Below are positions 36,149-44,629 of a stretch of 64,000 bases of DNA, piece after piece. The position numbers and the translations under genes are program-made. Positions within the stretch are counted from its first letter, which is position 1. Every line of letters begins with the position of its first letter. The stretch is from Embleya scabrispora (GTDB lineage: Bacteria; Actinomycetota; Actinomycetes; Streptomycetales; Streptomycetaceae), in NCBI RefSeq assembly GCF_002024165.1, contig NZ_MWQN01000001.1, positions 248,001 to 312,000 on the forward strand. The letters run 5' to 3'. The notes beneath the pieces were generated by a model that had not been told where the DNA came from, made no database searches, and saw nothing but the letters and a program-made list of their open reading frames with translations.

Positions 36149-36523
36149 GTGGCCGTCAGCCTCAACCACACCATCGTCCCCGCGATCGACCACCGCGCCG
36201 CGGCCCGGTTCTTCGCCACCGTGATGGGCCTGGAGGAACTGCCCCCGTCGGGCGCCGCCGGGCACTTCGCCCCTGTACGCGTCAACGAGCAGCTCACACT
36301 CGACTTCATGACCGTGCCCGCCGCCGAGGGGCACCATCTGGCCTTCGACGTCGACCCCGACACGTTCGACGCGATCCTGGCCCGCATCCGCGCGGCCGGG
36401 ATCCCGTACGGCAGCAACCCTCGCGACCGGACCAACGGCCGCATCGACCACCCCCTGTGCCCGCGCGGCCTGTTCTTCGCCGACGACTCGGGCAACCTGT
36501 ACGAGGTGATGTCCCCGGCCTGA
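36149..36523 (+). CDS. VOC family protein
   Basis: A 124-residue VOC-fold protein (VSLNHTIVPAIDHRAAARFF, LTLDFMTVPAAEGHHLAF, GLFFADDSGNLYEVMSP). His and Glu residues expected at the metal site are present (HTIVPA, HHLAF, YEVM), so it may be a metal-dependent dioxygenase or lyase. It starts with GTG behind GGAG. It stands alone. Confidence 0.78.
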   Translation: MAVSLNHTIVPAIDHRAAARFFATVMGLEELPPSGAAGHFAPVRVNEQLTLDFMTVPAAEGHHLAFDVDPDTFDAILARIRAAGIPYGSNPRDRTNGRIDHPLCPRGLFFADDSGNLYEVMSPA

Positions 36524-36612
36524 CCGACCGAACCGGACCGATCCGCCTCGACCCCGGCCCTTGCGGTGCGATGCAAACCTTTCGACCGGGGCGGTGGGGT
36601 CGCTAGCGTGGC

Positions 36613-37379
36613 GTGGGGCCGTTGCGGTTGGCCGATCGACTCGACCCGATGTGGGAGATCGCGTTCACTCTGCATCTCCCGCAGAGCCGGGAGCCGGACC
36701 TCGAATTCGCCGCGTGGCGACAGGAGGTGTGCGCCGCGCTGGAGACGGCCGGCCTGACCCGGGCGGTTCGGGAACTCGCCCGGCTCTACCCCTGCTCCGA
36801 GCCCTTTCCCGACTTCCTGGGCCCCGGGTACGGCGGGTGACCTGGACACCGGCATCGACCGGGTGCCGGCCACCCCGTCCGCCACGATCGCCGCCGAACC
36901 GGCCCGACTGACCAACGGCGACGCGACCGGTCTGCGGCTCTTCGGCCGACTGCTGCGCGCCTACCACACGGTCGCGGTCGCGCCGTACGCCTCCCGGGCC
37001 GCGACCGCGTTCGAGGCGGATCGGGCGCAGCGGGCGGAGGCGGTGCTCCAGCGGGGCCCGCGGCCTGCTCGACAGCTTCCCGCCGCAACTGATGTCCTGG
37101 CACGACGACATCCTGAGCACGCCGTGTCCGATCGACGCCGACGTCCGCGCCGACGGCCGGTCCATCGTGATGGTGCCGTCGTTCTTCTGCGGCCCGAACC
37201 TGTTCGCCGCGGTGCAGCCCGAACTCCCCATCGTGCCGTCGGTTGACCACCGCGAGCCGCCACGCGAGCGTGCTGCGCGAGGCGGCCTGGTCTCCTCCGA
37301 ACGCCGCGGCCAGTCGATGGTGCACGTGCGTACCCGTCTGGGGACCGCGCTGCTCGACGGCCGGGTCCCCCGGACCTGA
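36613..37379 (+). pseudogene. decayed DUF5937/ArsR-type regulator
   Basis: Three frames together spell one protein. Frame 1 runs from the start near 36613/36649 (MWEIAFTLHLPQSREPDLEF) to a stop at 36838-36840. Frame 2 continues without a gap in sense (DLDTGIDRV, then LRLFGRLLRAYHTVAVAPYA). Frame 3 picks up near 37065 (LLDSFPPQLMSWHDDILSTP, then SFFCGPNLFAAVQPEL) and ends at 37379. Members of this family end in a winged helix-turn-helix. Here only its last residues (RLGTALLDG) remain, so the DNA-binding domain has been deleted. Two frameshifts plus this deletion make it non-functional. The family assignment rests on remembered sequence style. Confidence 0.62.
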
Positions 37380-37478
37380 CCGGCTCCGACGGTCGGCGGC
37401 GGCACCCGTCGCGGGCGGTCGCCCATCGGAACGTCGGCGTGCGGGTCGTGTCACCCGTTTGCCCTATGCTCAACTCCC

Positions 37479-38159
37479 ATGGTGGCGCGGCCGTTGGGCG
37501 AAATTGTCGAGGCAGGATGGGCCAAGGCCCTGGAACCGGTGGCGGGTCGCATCGCCGCCATGGGCGACTTCCTGCGAGGAGAGATCGCCGCGGGGCGACG
37601 TTACGTACCCGCGGGCGCGAACGTACTGCGGGCGTTCATGCAGCCGTTCGCGGACGTGCGCGTGTTGATCGTCGGCCAGGATCCCTACCCGGGCCCCGGG
37701 CACGCGGTGGGCCTGAGCTTCGCCGTCGCCCCCGAGGTGTGGCCGCTGCCGCCGTCGCTGATCAACATCTTCACCGAGATGAACCGCGACCTGGACCTGC
37801 CCCTGCCGACCAACGGCGACCTGACCCCGTGGACCACGCAGGGCGTACTGCTGCTCAACCGATCCCTGACCACCGCTCCCGGGCGCTCCAACGCACACCG
37901 GGGCAAGGGCTGGGAGGAGGTCACCGAGCAGGCGATCCGGGCGCTCGCCGAGCGCGGCACGCCGCTGGTGAGCATCCTGTGGGGCCGCGAGGCGCGCAAC
38001 GCCCGGCCGCTGCTCGGTCCGGGCGCGGCGGTGGTGGAGTCGACCCACCCGTCCCCGAAGTCGGCCGACTACGGCTTCTTCGGCTCGCGCCCGTTCTCCC
38101 GCACCAACGACCTCCTGGTCGCCCAGGGAGCACAGCCCATCGACTGGCGCCTGCCGTAG
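37479..38159 (+). CDS. ung: uracil-DNA glycosylase, family 1
   Basis: A 226-residue family-1 uracil-DNA glycosylase. The water-activating motif [16 protein letters not shown] holds catalytic Asp68, and the HPSP motif holds His190. Between them are [12 protein letters not shown] and [11 protein letters not shown], the usual structural blocks. It removes uracil produced by cytosine deamination, a frequent lesion in so GC-rich a genome. Length is normal and the gene is monocistronic. Confidence 0.95.
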   Translation: MVARPLGEIVEAGWAKALEPVAGRIAAMGDFLRGEIAAGRRYVPAGANVLRAFMQPFADVRVLIVGQDPYPGPGHAVGLSFAVAPEVWPLPPSLINIFTEMNRDLDLPLPTNGDLTPWTTQGVLLLNRSLTTAPGRSNAHRGKGWEEVTEQAIRALAERGTPLVSILWGREARNARPLLGPGAAVVESTHPSPKSADYGFFGSRPFSRTNDLLVAQGAQPIDWRLP

Positions 38160-38428
38160 GGACGCCGGCGGAGCACGCGGCGGGCCGCCGGGGCCCGGCC
38201 CGAGGCGGGGCGCGCGGCCGACCGTCCGGCCGACCGTGGCGAAACACCCACCCCGCCGACCGGCCCGACCGCAACCGCGACGACCTGCCCGGGCGTCCCC
38301 TCTCATACACATCCCGTACACACCGTCGCCGGCGACGGAAGGGCGGATGATCTCGATAGGGTGGCGGCCGGTACACCCGGTCATGGGCCACCGCCGGTCG
38401 GGGCCGTCGCTTGGAGGAACCTTCTTCG

Positions 38429-39718
38429 ATGTCAGGCAATAGCGTTCCCGGCCAGGGGGCCGCGCCGCGGCGCTCCCCCGAGGCGTTGCCGCCGCGTTCC
38501 AAATTGGCGATCACCGCGAGTCGGGTGACCGCGGCCATCTCGCGGCGCGCCGGCAAGGGCAGCGGTTCGGTCATCGGCGGCAAGCTCGCGCTGCGGCTCG
38601 CCCCGGACCTGCTCGCGCAGTTGTCGGTGGGGTTGCAGGTGGTGCTGATCTCCGGCACCAACGGCAAGACCACCACCACGCGTCTGGTCGCCGAGGCGAT
38701 GCGCGCCGCGGGTCCCGTGGTGTCCAACGCGCTGGGCGCGAACATGCCCGCGGGAATCACCTCCGCGCTGGCGGGCGCGGGTGACGAGGCGCGCTACGGC
38801 GTGATCGAGGTCGACGAGAAGTACCTGGCCGGCGTCGCCCGCGACTCCGACCCGGTGGCCATCGCGCTGCTCAACCTCTCCCGCGACCAGCTCGACCGGG
38901 CCGCCGAGACCCGCATGCTCGCCGAGAAGTGGCGCGAGGGCCTGCGCGGGCGCGACGCCATCGTGGTCGCCAACGCCGACGACCCGCTGATCGTGTGGGC
39001 CGCTTCGTCCAGCAAGGACGTGCTGTGGGTCGCCGCCGGGCAGACCTGGCAGGAGGACTCCTGGTCCTGCCCGCAGTGCGGTGGCGTGATGCAGCGTCCG
39101 GGCGACGACTGGTTCTGCTCGCAGTGCGACTTCCGCCGCCCCTCCCCCACGTGGTCGCTCGCCGGGGATCAAATGGTCGACCCCGACGGGCGGATCTGGC
39201 CGCTGCACCTGCAACTGCCGGGCCGGGCCAACCGGGCCAACGCGGTCACCGCGGCGGCCATCGCGTCGTTGTTCGGCGTGCCCGTCGAGGCGGCCCTGGA
39301 GCGGATGAAGCACGTCACGGCCGTGGCCGGTCGCTACGACGTGGTCGACTACATGGGCCGCAAGCTGCGGCTGCTCCTTGCCAAGAACCCGGCCGGCTGG
39401 GTCGAGACGTTCTCCCTGATCAACCCGCCGCCGACGCCGGTCATCCTGTCCGTCAACGCGCTGGACGCGGACGGCAAGGACACCTCGTGGATCTGGGACG
39501 TCGACTTCACCCAGCTCGCCGGCCGTCCGCTGTTCGTCCTCGGTCAGCGCCGCCTCGACCTGGCGGTCCGCCTGGAGGTCGCGGGCCTGCAGTTCCAGGT
39601 CTTCGAGACGGCCGCCCAGGCGGTGGCGGCCTGCCCGCCGGGCCAGATCGAGGTCATCGCCAACTACACGGCGTTCCAACAGCTCCGCAAGACGATCAAG
39701 GAAGCGGCACAGGCATGA
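38429..39718 (+). CDS. murT: lipid II isoglutaminyl synthase subunit MurT
   Basis: A 429-residue Mur-ligase-type enzyme. It has P-loop SGTNGKTTTTRLVAEA (about residues 74-89), central ligase domain, a four-cysteine zinc ribbon (CPQCGG and CSQCDF, about 205-228) inserted in that domain, and a C-terminal DUF1727. With GatD it converts the D-Glu of lipid II to D-isoglutamine. The ATG at 38429 follows a GGAGG site at longer than usual spacing (11 nt). A TTG at 38411 would be on the ribosome site itself. It overlaps gatD by 4 nt. Confidence 0.93.
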   Translation: MSGNSVPGQGAAPRRSPEALPPRSKLAITASRVTAAISRRAGKGSGSVIGGKLALRLAPDLLAQLSVGLQVVLISGTNGKTTTTRLVAEAMRAAGPVVSNALGANMPAGITSALAGAGDEARYGVIEVDEKYLAGVARDSDPVAIALLNLSRDQLDRAAETRMLAEKWREGLRGRDAIVVANADDPLIVWAASSSKDVLWVAAGQTWQEDSWSCPQCGGVMQRPGDDWFCSQCDFRRPSPTWSLAGDQMVDPDGRIWPLHLQLPGRANRANAVTAAAIASLFGVPVEAALERMKHVTAVAGRYDVVDYMGRKLRLLLAKNPAGWVETFSLINPPPTPVILSVNALDADGKDTSWIWDVDFTQLAGRPLFVLGQRRLDLAVRLEVAGLQFQVFETAAQAVAACPPGQIEVIANYTAFQQLRKTIKEAAQA

Positions 39719-40452
39719 TCGGTGAGAGCAGGCTGCGCCTGGTCTGGATCTACCCGGACCTGCTCAGCACATATGGCGACCAGGGCAACGCGTTGATCGT
39801 GGAGCGGCGCGCGCTGATGCGCGGCATCGAGGTCGAGCGCGTCGACGTACGCTCCGACCAGCCCGTGCCCACCTCCGGCGACATCTACCTGATCGGCGGC
39901 GGCGAGGACCGGCCGCAGCGCCTGGCCGCGGAGCGGCTGCGGCGTGACCCGGGCCTGGCCACCGCGGTGGGCGCGGGCGCCGCGCTGCTCGCGGTCTGCG
40001 CGGGCTACCAGATCATCGGTACCGAGTTCATCGACGACCTGGACCAGCCCGAGGCGGGCCTGGGGCTGCTCGACGTGCGCTCCGGCCGCGGTGCGCCGGG
40101 CAAACGCTGCGTCGGCGAGGTGCTGGCCGAGGTCGATCCGGCGCTCGGGCTGCCGGTGTTGTCCGGCTTCGAGAACCACCAGGGCGTCACGTACGTGGGC
40201 CCCGGCGCCAAGCCGCTGGCCAGGGTCACCCACGGCAACGGCAACGGCACGGGCGACGGCACCGAGGGTGCGTACGCGGGTCGGGTGATCGGCACGTACA
40301 TGCACGGTCCGGTGATGTCCCGCAACCCGGCGCTGGCCGACCTGCTGCTCACCTGGGCCACCGGTGTGCCGCTGACCCCGCTGGGCGACCACTGGCACGA
40401 GCAGCTGCGCTCGGAGCGCCTGCGCACCGTGCGCGCCGCCGCCGCGAACTGA
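39715..40452 (+). CDS. gatD: lipid II isoglutaminyl synthase subunit GatD
   Basis: A 245-residue class-I glutamine amidotransferase that supplies ammonia to MurT. It has the oxyanion/nucleophile motif AVCAGYQIIG with Cys95 and the catalytic His197 in YMHGPVMSRNP. Its N-terminal LVWIYPDLLSTYGDQGN is typical of GatD. Translation is coupled to murT by ATGA. A strong hairpin 15 bp downstream ends the operon. Confidence 0.93.
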   Translation: MIGESRLRLVWIYPDLLSTYGDQGNALIVERRALMRGIEVERVDVRSDQPVPTSGDIYLIGGGEDRPQRLAAERLRRDPGLATAVGAGAALLAVCAGYQIIGTEFIDDLDQPEAGLGLLDVRSGRGAPGKRCVGEVLAEVDPALGLPVLSGFENHQGVTYVGPGAKPLARVTHGNGNGTGDGTEGAYAGRVIGTYMHGPVMSRNPALADLLLTWATGVPLTPLGDHWHEQLRSERLRTVRAAAAN

Positions 40453-40466
40453 CTCGCCTGCGCCTG

Positions 40467-40505
40467 CGTCGGGCCCGCATACCTCGACGGTATGCGGGCC
40501 CGACG
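40467..40505. terminator. bidirectional 17-bp hairpin terminator
   Basis: A perfect 17-bp stem (40467-40483 with 40489-40505, loop TCGAC) separates the convergent gatD and CDF-transporter genes. It should work in both directions; no U-tract follows. Confidence 0.85.
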
Positions 40506-40531
40506 GTGTCTCACCCTCGGCGGACGCCCGC

Positions 40532-41599
40532 TCAGCGCGTGTGCACCGCCCCGTGTGGGTCCTCGCAGTGGGCGCGCCTGGCGCCGATGGACAACACCGG
40601 CGGGTCGGCGTGGTCGACCTGGAGCGTGGTGTGGGTGATCGCGTACCGCTCGCGCAGCCGTTCCTGGAGCCGGTCGCGGACCCGGTGGCAGTCGTCGCCG
40701 GGCTCGACCAGGACGTGTGCGGACAGCGCCGGGAAGCCCGACGTGATGGTCCAGATGTGCAGGTCGTGGATCTCGGTGACGCCCTCGACCGAGGCCAGGT
40801 CGGCGCCGACCGCGTCCGGGTCGATGCCCGCGGGGGCGGCCTCCAGGAAGATCCGCCACGACTCGCCGACCAGCGTGATGCCGGACTTGAGCATCAGCCC
40901 CGCCACGATCAGCGACGCGATCGCGTCCGCGCGGGCGAAGCCGGTGGTGAGCACCACGATGCCGGAGACGAGGGTGGCGATGAATGCCCACAGGTCGTTG
41001 AGGATGTGCTGGTAGGCGCCCTCGACGTTGAGGCTGGAGCGGTTGGCCTTGGAGATCAGCCAGGCCGCGATGACGTTGATCACGATGCCGACCGCGGCGG
41101 TGACGATGACCAGGCCGCCCTCGACGTCGGGCGGCGCGATCAGCCGGCGCACCGCCTCGTAGGTGAACCACACCGCGAGCACCAGGAACGTGATGCCGTT
41201 GACCTGCGCGGACAGGATCTCCGCCCGCTTGAAGCCGTACGTCCACCGCCCTCGCGCGGGCCGCGCCGCGAGGCGCATCGCCACCAGCGCCAGGCCGATC
41301 GCGAACGCGTCGGTGACCATGTGGCCGGCGTCGGTGATCAGGGCCAGCGAACCGGCCAGGATGCCGACCGTGACCTCGACGACGATGAACGCGCCGATCA
41401 GGACGAGGGCGGCGGTCAGGTAGCGCCGGTCGGCGTCGGCGGCGACGCCGTGCGAGTGCCCGGCATGGCTGCCGCCGCCGTGGCCGTGCCCGGCGTGCGC
41501 CGCGTGGTCGTGGTCGCCGGAGCCGGCCACCGGGCCGCGGGCCGGCTCGGGAGTCCCGGTGCCGCCCGGGGCGCCGTGGTCGCAATCGCGGGTGGTCAT
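40532..41599 (-). CDS. cation diffusion facilitator (metal efflux)
   Basis: A 355-residue CDF-family exporter. It starts with a His-rich metal-binding tail (HDHAAHAGHGHGGG, then HAGHSHG). Six transmembrane helices follow, with the transport-site pairs ALITDAGHMVTDAF in helix 2 and YQHILNDLWAF in helix 5, and then a cytoplasmic C-terminal domain (EIHDLHIWTITSGFPALSAH). The HxxxD arrangement suits Zn(II)/Co(II) export by proton antiport. The ATG overlaps the stop of the ArsR gene (ATGA), so regulator and pump form one operon. Confidence 0.9.
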   Translation of the reverse strand: MTTRDCDHGAPGGTGTPEPARGPVAGSGDHDHAAHAGHGHGGGSHAGHSHGVAADADRRYLTAALVLIGAFIVVEVTVGILAGSLALITDAGHMVTDAFAIGLALVAMRLAARPARGRWTYGFKRAEILSAQVNGITFLVLAVWFTYEAVRRLIAPPDVEGGLVIVTAAVGIVINVIAAWLISKANRSSLNVEGAYQHILNDLWAFIATLVSGIVVLTTGFARADAIASLIVAGLMLKSGITLVGESWRIFLEAAPAGIDPDAVGADLASVEGVTEIHDLHIWTITSGFPALSAHVLVEPGDDCHRVRDRLQERLRERYAITHTTLQVDHADPPVLSIGARRAHCEDPHGAVHTR

Positions 41600-41982
41600 C
41601 GCGCCCCTCCGGGGATCTCGGTCGCGCAGCCGATGTGGTCGGTGGCCGGGGCGTGGCCGATGTGCGCCAACGCGACGTCCAAAAGCAGACGCACGTGGGC
41701 GTCCGCGAGGCGGTAGTAGGCCAGCCGCCCCTCCCGGCGCACCGTCACCACCTGGTGTGCGCGCAGCAGCCGCAACTGGTGCGACACGGCCGATTCGCCC
41801 TGACCGCACGCGGCCGCCAGGTCGCGTACGCACAACTCGCCCTCCAGGAGCGCGACCAGCAGGGTCAACCGCCCCGGGTCGCCGAGCAGCGCGAACACGT
41901 CGGCCGTCTCGGCCAGGTGCGCGCCGTCGGGCAGTCGCGACCGCACCGAGTCCACCAGATCGGCGTTCACCGGCTGCGCCAT
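41596..41982 (-). CDS. ArsR/SmtB metal-sensing repressor
   Basis: A 128-residue winged-helix repressor (LLGDPGRLTLLVALLEGELCVRDLA, then GQGESAVSHQLRLLRAHQVV). The C-terminal helix carries D-x-H-x10-H-x2-H (DAHVRLLLDVALAHIGH), the alpha-5 metal site of the CzrA/SmtB/NmtR group, which senses Zn, Co or Ni. The ATG at 41982 is preferred over an upstream start because GGAGG lies 7 nt before it. It should release its operator and allow expression of the CDF exporter when metal rises. Confidence 0.88.
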   Translation of the reverse strand: MAQPVNADLVDSVRSRLPDGAHLAETADVFALLGDPGRLTLLVALLEGELCVRDLAAACGQGESAVSHQLRLLRAHQVVTVRREGRLAYYRLADAHVRLLLDVALAHIGHAPATDHIGCATEIPGGAR

Positions 41983-42043
41983 CGGGCCACCTCCGTCGTC
42001 ATTCCCATATGCCACCTCGGGTCGGCTTCGACATCGTAACGTC

Positions 42044-42057
42044 TGAATAGATCTTCA
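42044..42057. promoter_or_regulatory. candidate ArsR/SmtB operator
   Basis: TGAATAGATCTTCA is an inverted repeat with TGAA/TTCA ends and a 6-bp centre, the usual half-site form of SmtB/CzrA-family operators. It lies about 60 bp upstream of the arsR ATG in an AT-rich patch, where a promoter is expected. Confidence 0.5.
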
Positions 42058-42223
42058 TACGAATGCCTGAACAAAACATAGGGGTCGGGGGTATGTGCTC
42101 GCAAGCGGGACGGGGCCGATCGGGGGTTACCCCCACCCGAGAGAGACCGGCTCGCGCGATGTCGCGCCGGCCCGGAGCCGGCCGATTCTGGTGCACGCAA
42201 GGAAGCACCGATTCGATTGCCCG

Positions 42224-42259
42224 ACCGAAGCTCGTACCGCAACCGAAGCTCGTACCGCA
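42224..42259. repeat. perfect 18-bp tandem duplication
   Basis: The 18-mer ACCGAAGCTCGTACCGCA is repeated exactly at 42224-42241 and 42242-42259, just before the peptidase ribosome site. An 18-bp unit keeps frame and could be a doubled regulatory half-site or a recent slippage event. The remaining 41983-42276 interval shows no gene. Confidence 0.7.
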
Positions 42260-42276
42260 TCGGAACAGGAACCACG

Positions 42277-43701
42277 ATGACCAAGCTGTTCGGCACCTGT
42301 GCGACGGTGGCCGCCGCCACCCTGCTCGCGACCACCACCGGCATCGCGTCGGCCACGGCCGACACCGCGCCTCGCGAGCGCCCGTCACCCCGCCAGGACG
42401 GCGTCTGGCAGGTGGACGGCTACGGCACCGTGCTGACCATCGAGAACGGCACACTGCAGCAGTACGACACCACCGCGATCAGCTGCCTCGAGGGCTCGAC
42501 CGCGACCCGCGCGACGGTGGACGGCGACACGATCGGCTACCGGGCCGACAACAGCCGCGTCCTCGCCGTACGGGTGAATCCGAACCGCAGGCAGGCCACG
42601 CTGCAGTTCACCGACGCGCCGGACCACCGCAACCTGCGCCGCGTCGCGGCCCTGCCGGCGGCCTGCTCCCGCCCCCTGCCCGGGGACCCGCGCACCACGT
42701 TCGACGTCTTTTGGCAAACCTTCGCCGAGAACTACCCGTTCTTCGCCGCCAAGGGCGTCGACTGGCGGTCCGTCGGCGATCGATACCGGCCCCGGGTCGG
42801 TCCGAACACCACCGACGACGAACTCTTCGCGATCTTCCGGGAGATGCTGGACCCGCTCGACGACGCGCACCTGTACCTGAGCGGCGGCCCGAACCGCTTC
42901 TTCGCCGAGGCCCGCCCCGGCACGACCGCCCCGACGCCCGAACTCGACGCGAGGATCAAGGCGTACATCCAGGAGCGCGACCTGGGCGCCGACCACCCGC
43001 TGACCGAATACGGCCAGGGCCGCGTCAGCTACACGGACCTGCCCGGCGGCCGGGGCTACCTGCGCGTCTCCGGGTTCCTCGGCTACGTCGAGGACCCCAA
43101 GGGCGGCTATGCCGTCAACGCCGCCGAACTCGACCGGGCGCTGGACTCCATCCTCACCACCGAACGCGTGCGGCGACTGCGCGGGTTGATCGTCGACCTG
43201 CGCGTCAACGGCGGCGGCGCGGACAACCTCGGCCTGAACCTGGCCGCGCGCCTGACCGACCGCCCCTACTTCGCCTACGCCAAGCAGGCCCGCAACGATC
43301 CCCTCGACCCCACCCGCTTCACCCGCGCCCAGCCCATCCGGGTCCGCCCGGCCCCGGGCGTGCCCCACTACACCGGCCCGCTCGCGGTCCTCACCGGCGG
43401 CTCGACGGTCAGCGCCGGCGAGACCTTCACCCAGTCCCTGATGAACCGCCCCGGCCGCACCGTCCGCATCGGCGAGGCGACCCAGGGCGTCTTCTCCGAC
43501 GTGCTCGACCGGGCCCTCCCCAACGGCTGGCAGTTCGGCCTCCCCAACGAGGTCTTCCGCACCCGCGACGGCCACACCTTCGACGGCACGGGAATCCCCC
43601 CACACATCACCGAACCGGTCTTCACCGACGAGGAGTTCGCCCAGCACAAGGACTCCGCCTTCGACCGCGCGGTGGCGGAACTCCACGCCCGAACGAGCTG
43701 A
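42277..43701 (+). CDS. secreted S41 family peptidase
   Basis: A 474-residue exported protease related to the C-terminal processing/Tsp and tricorn-core group. A signal peptide (TKLFGTCATVAAATLLATTTGIASATA) is followed by a non-catalytic N-terminal region, a helical cap (DVFWQTFAENYPFFAAKGVDW) and the S41 core (GLIVDLRVNGGGADNLGLNL). The catalytic Ser is in GGSTVSAGETFTQSL. The ATG at 42277 follows CAGGAACC; a longer upstream reading would bury the signal. A terminator hairpin lies after the stop. Role may be protein quality control or nutrient scavenging. Confidence 0.86.
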   Translation: MTKLFGTCATVAAATLLATTTGIASATADTAPRERPSPRQDGVWQVDGYGTVLTIENGTLQQYDTTAISCLEGSTATRATVDGDTIGYRADNSRVLAVRVNPNRRQATLQFTDAPDHRNLRRVAALPAACSRPLPGDPRTTFDVFWQTFAENYPFFAAKGVDWRSVGDRYRPRVGPNTTDDELFAIFREMLDPLDDAHLYLSGGPNRFFAEARPGTTAPTPELDARIKAYIQERDLGADHPLTEYGQGRVSYTDLPGGRGYLRVSGFLGYVEDPKGGYAVNAAELDRALDSILTTERVRRLRGLIVDLRVNGGGADNLGLNLAARLTDRPYFAYAKQARNDPLDPTRFTRAQPIRVRPAPGVPHYTGPLAVLTGGSTVSAGETFTQSLMNRPGRTVRIGEATQGVFSDVLDRALPNGWQFGLPNEVFRTRDGHTFDGTGIPPHITEPVFTDEEFAQHKDSAFDRAVAELHARTS

Positions 43702-43718
43702 CCCCACCCTCCCCCTTC

Positions 43719-43753
43719 GGGACCTGCGCGGCGTGGCCCGCCGCGCGGGTCCC
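43719..43753. terminator. hairpin terminator after S41 peptidase
   Basis: A 15-bp stem with one G-U wobble (43719-43733 with 43739-43753, loop TGGCC) starts 18 bp after the peptidase stop. Confidence 0.7.
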
Positions 43754-43863
43754 GGGGTCCGTCCGAAACTCGGGTGCGAGGGTCGGGCGTCGCGCCTACG
43801 CTGCACGTTTTGGGCTTGGGCGGGCGTCGAGGCGACGGCCGATGGATCGGAGATGCACGGAGT

Positions 43864-44619
43864 ATGACCAGTCGACTGTTCGCCGTCTGCTTCGGCGCGA
43901 CCGACCCGGCGGGCCTGGCGCGGTTCTGGTCCGAGATCCTGGGATGGGAGATCGCCGCCGACGGCAGGGGCGACGACGTCGCGATCCTGCCGCCCGATCC
44001 CGCCGGGTTTCGGGTGCGTTTCCTGCCGAGTCGGGAGCCGAGGATCGGTCGCAATCGGGTGCACTTCGACCTGACGAGCGCCTCCCCGCAGGTTCAGCGG
44101 CAGACCGTGGCCCGGGCGCTGGAGCTGGGCGGCCGGCACCTCGACGTGGGCCAACTCCCGGAGGAGACCCACGTGGTGCTCGCCGATCCGGACGGCAACG
44201 AGTTCTGCGTCATCGCGGCGGGCAACAGGTTCCTCGCCGACACCGGCCCCGGCCGCATCGGCGCACTCTCCTGCGACGGTACGCGGGAGGTCGGCTACTT
44301 CTGGAGCAAGGCGCTGGGGTGGCCGCTGGTCTGGGACCAGGACGAGGAGACGGCGATCCAATCCCCGGACGGCGGCCCGAAGATCACGTGGGGCGGCCCC
44401 CCGGTGGCGCCCAAGACGGGCCCGAACCGGCTGTACCTCGATCTGGCGCTGCCCGCCGACGCCGACCGCGAAGCGGAGATCGCCCGGCTGATCTCGCTCG
44501 GCGCGACGCGCCCGGACGCCGCCGAGGACGCTGCCGGCGGGGTGTTGTTGATCGACCCCGACGGCAACGAATTCACCCTGCGCCGGCCCCGTTGGCCGCC
44601 TGTCGTCGGCGTTCGCTAG
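43864..44619 (+). CDS. two-domain VOC family protein
   Basis: A 251-residue protein made of two VOC domains in tandem (1: RLFAVCFGATDPAGLARFWS to HVVLADPDGNEFCVIA; 2: GALSCDGTREVGYFWSKALG to VLLIDPDGNEFTLRRP). Double VOC proteins of this type are annotated as glyoxalase-like or lincomycin-type enzymes, usually without known substrate. The ATG follows GGAGT. It is 10 bp upstream of the next gene, so the two are probably co-transcribed. Confidence 0.8.
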   Translation: MTSRLFAVCFGATDPAGLARFWSEILGWEIAADGRGDDVAILPPDPAGFRVRFLPSREPRIGRNRVHFDLTSASPQVQRQTVARALELGGRHLDVGQLPEETHVVLADPDGNEFCVIAAGNRFLADTGPGRIGALSCDGTREVGYFWSKALGWPLVWDQDEETAIQSPDGGPKITWGGPPVAPKTGPNRLYLDLALPADADREAEIARLISLGATRPDAAEDAAGGVLLIDPDGNEFTLRRPRWPPVVGVR

Positions 44620-44629
44620 CTTTCCGGGC

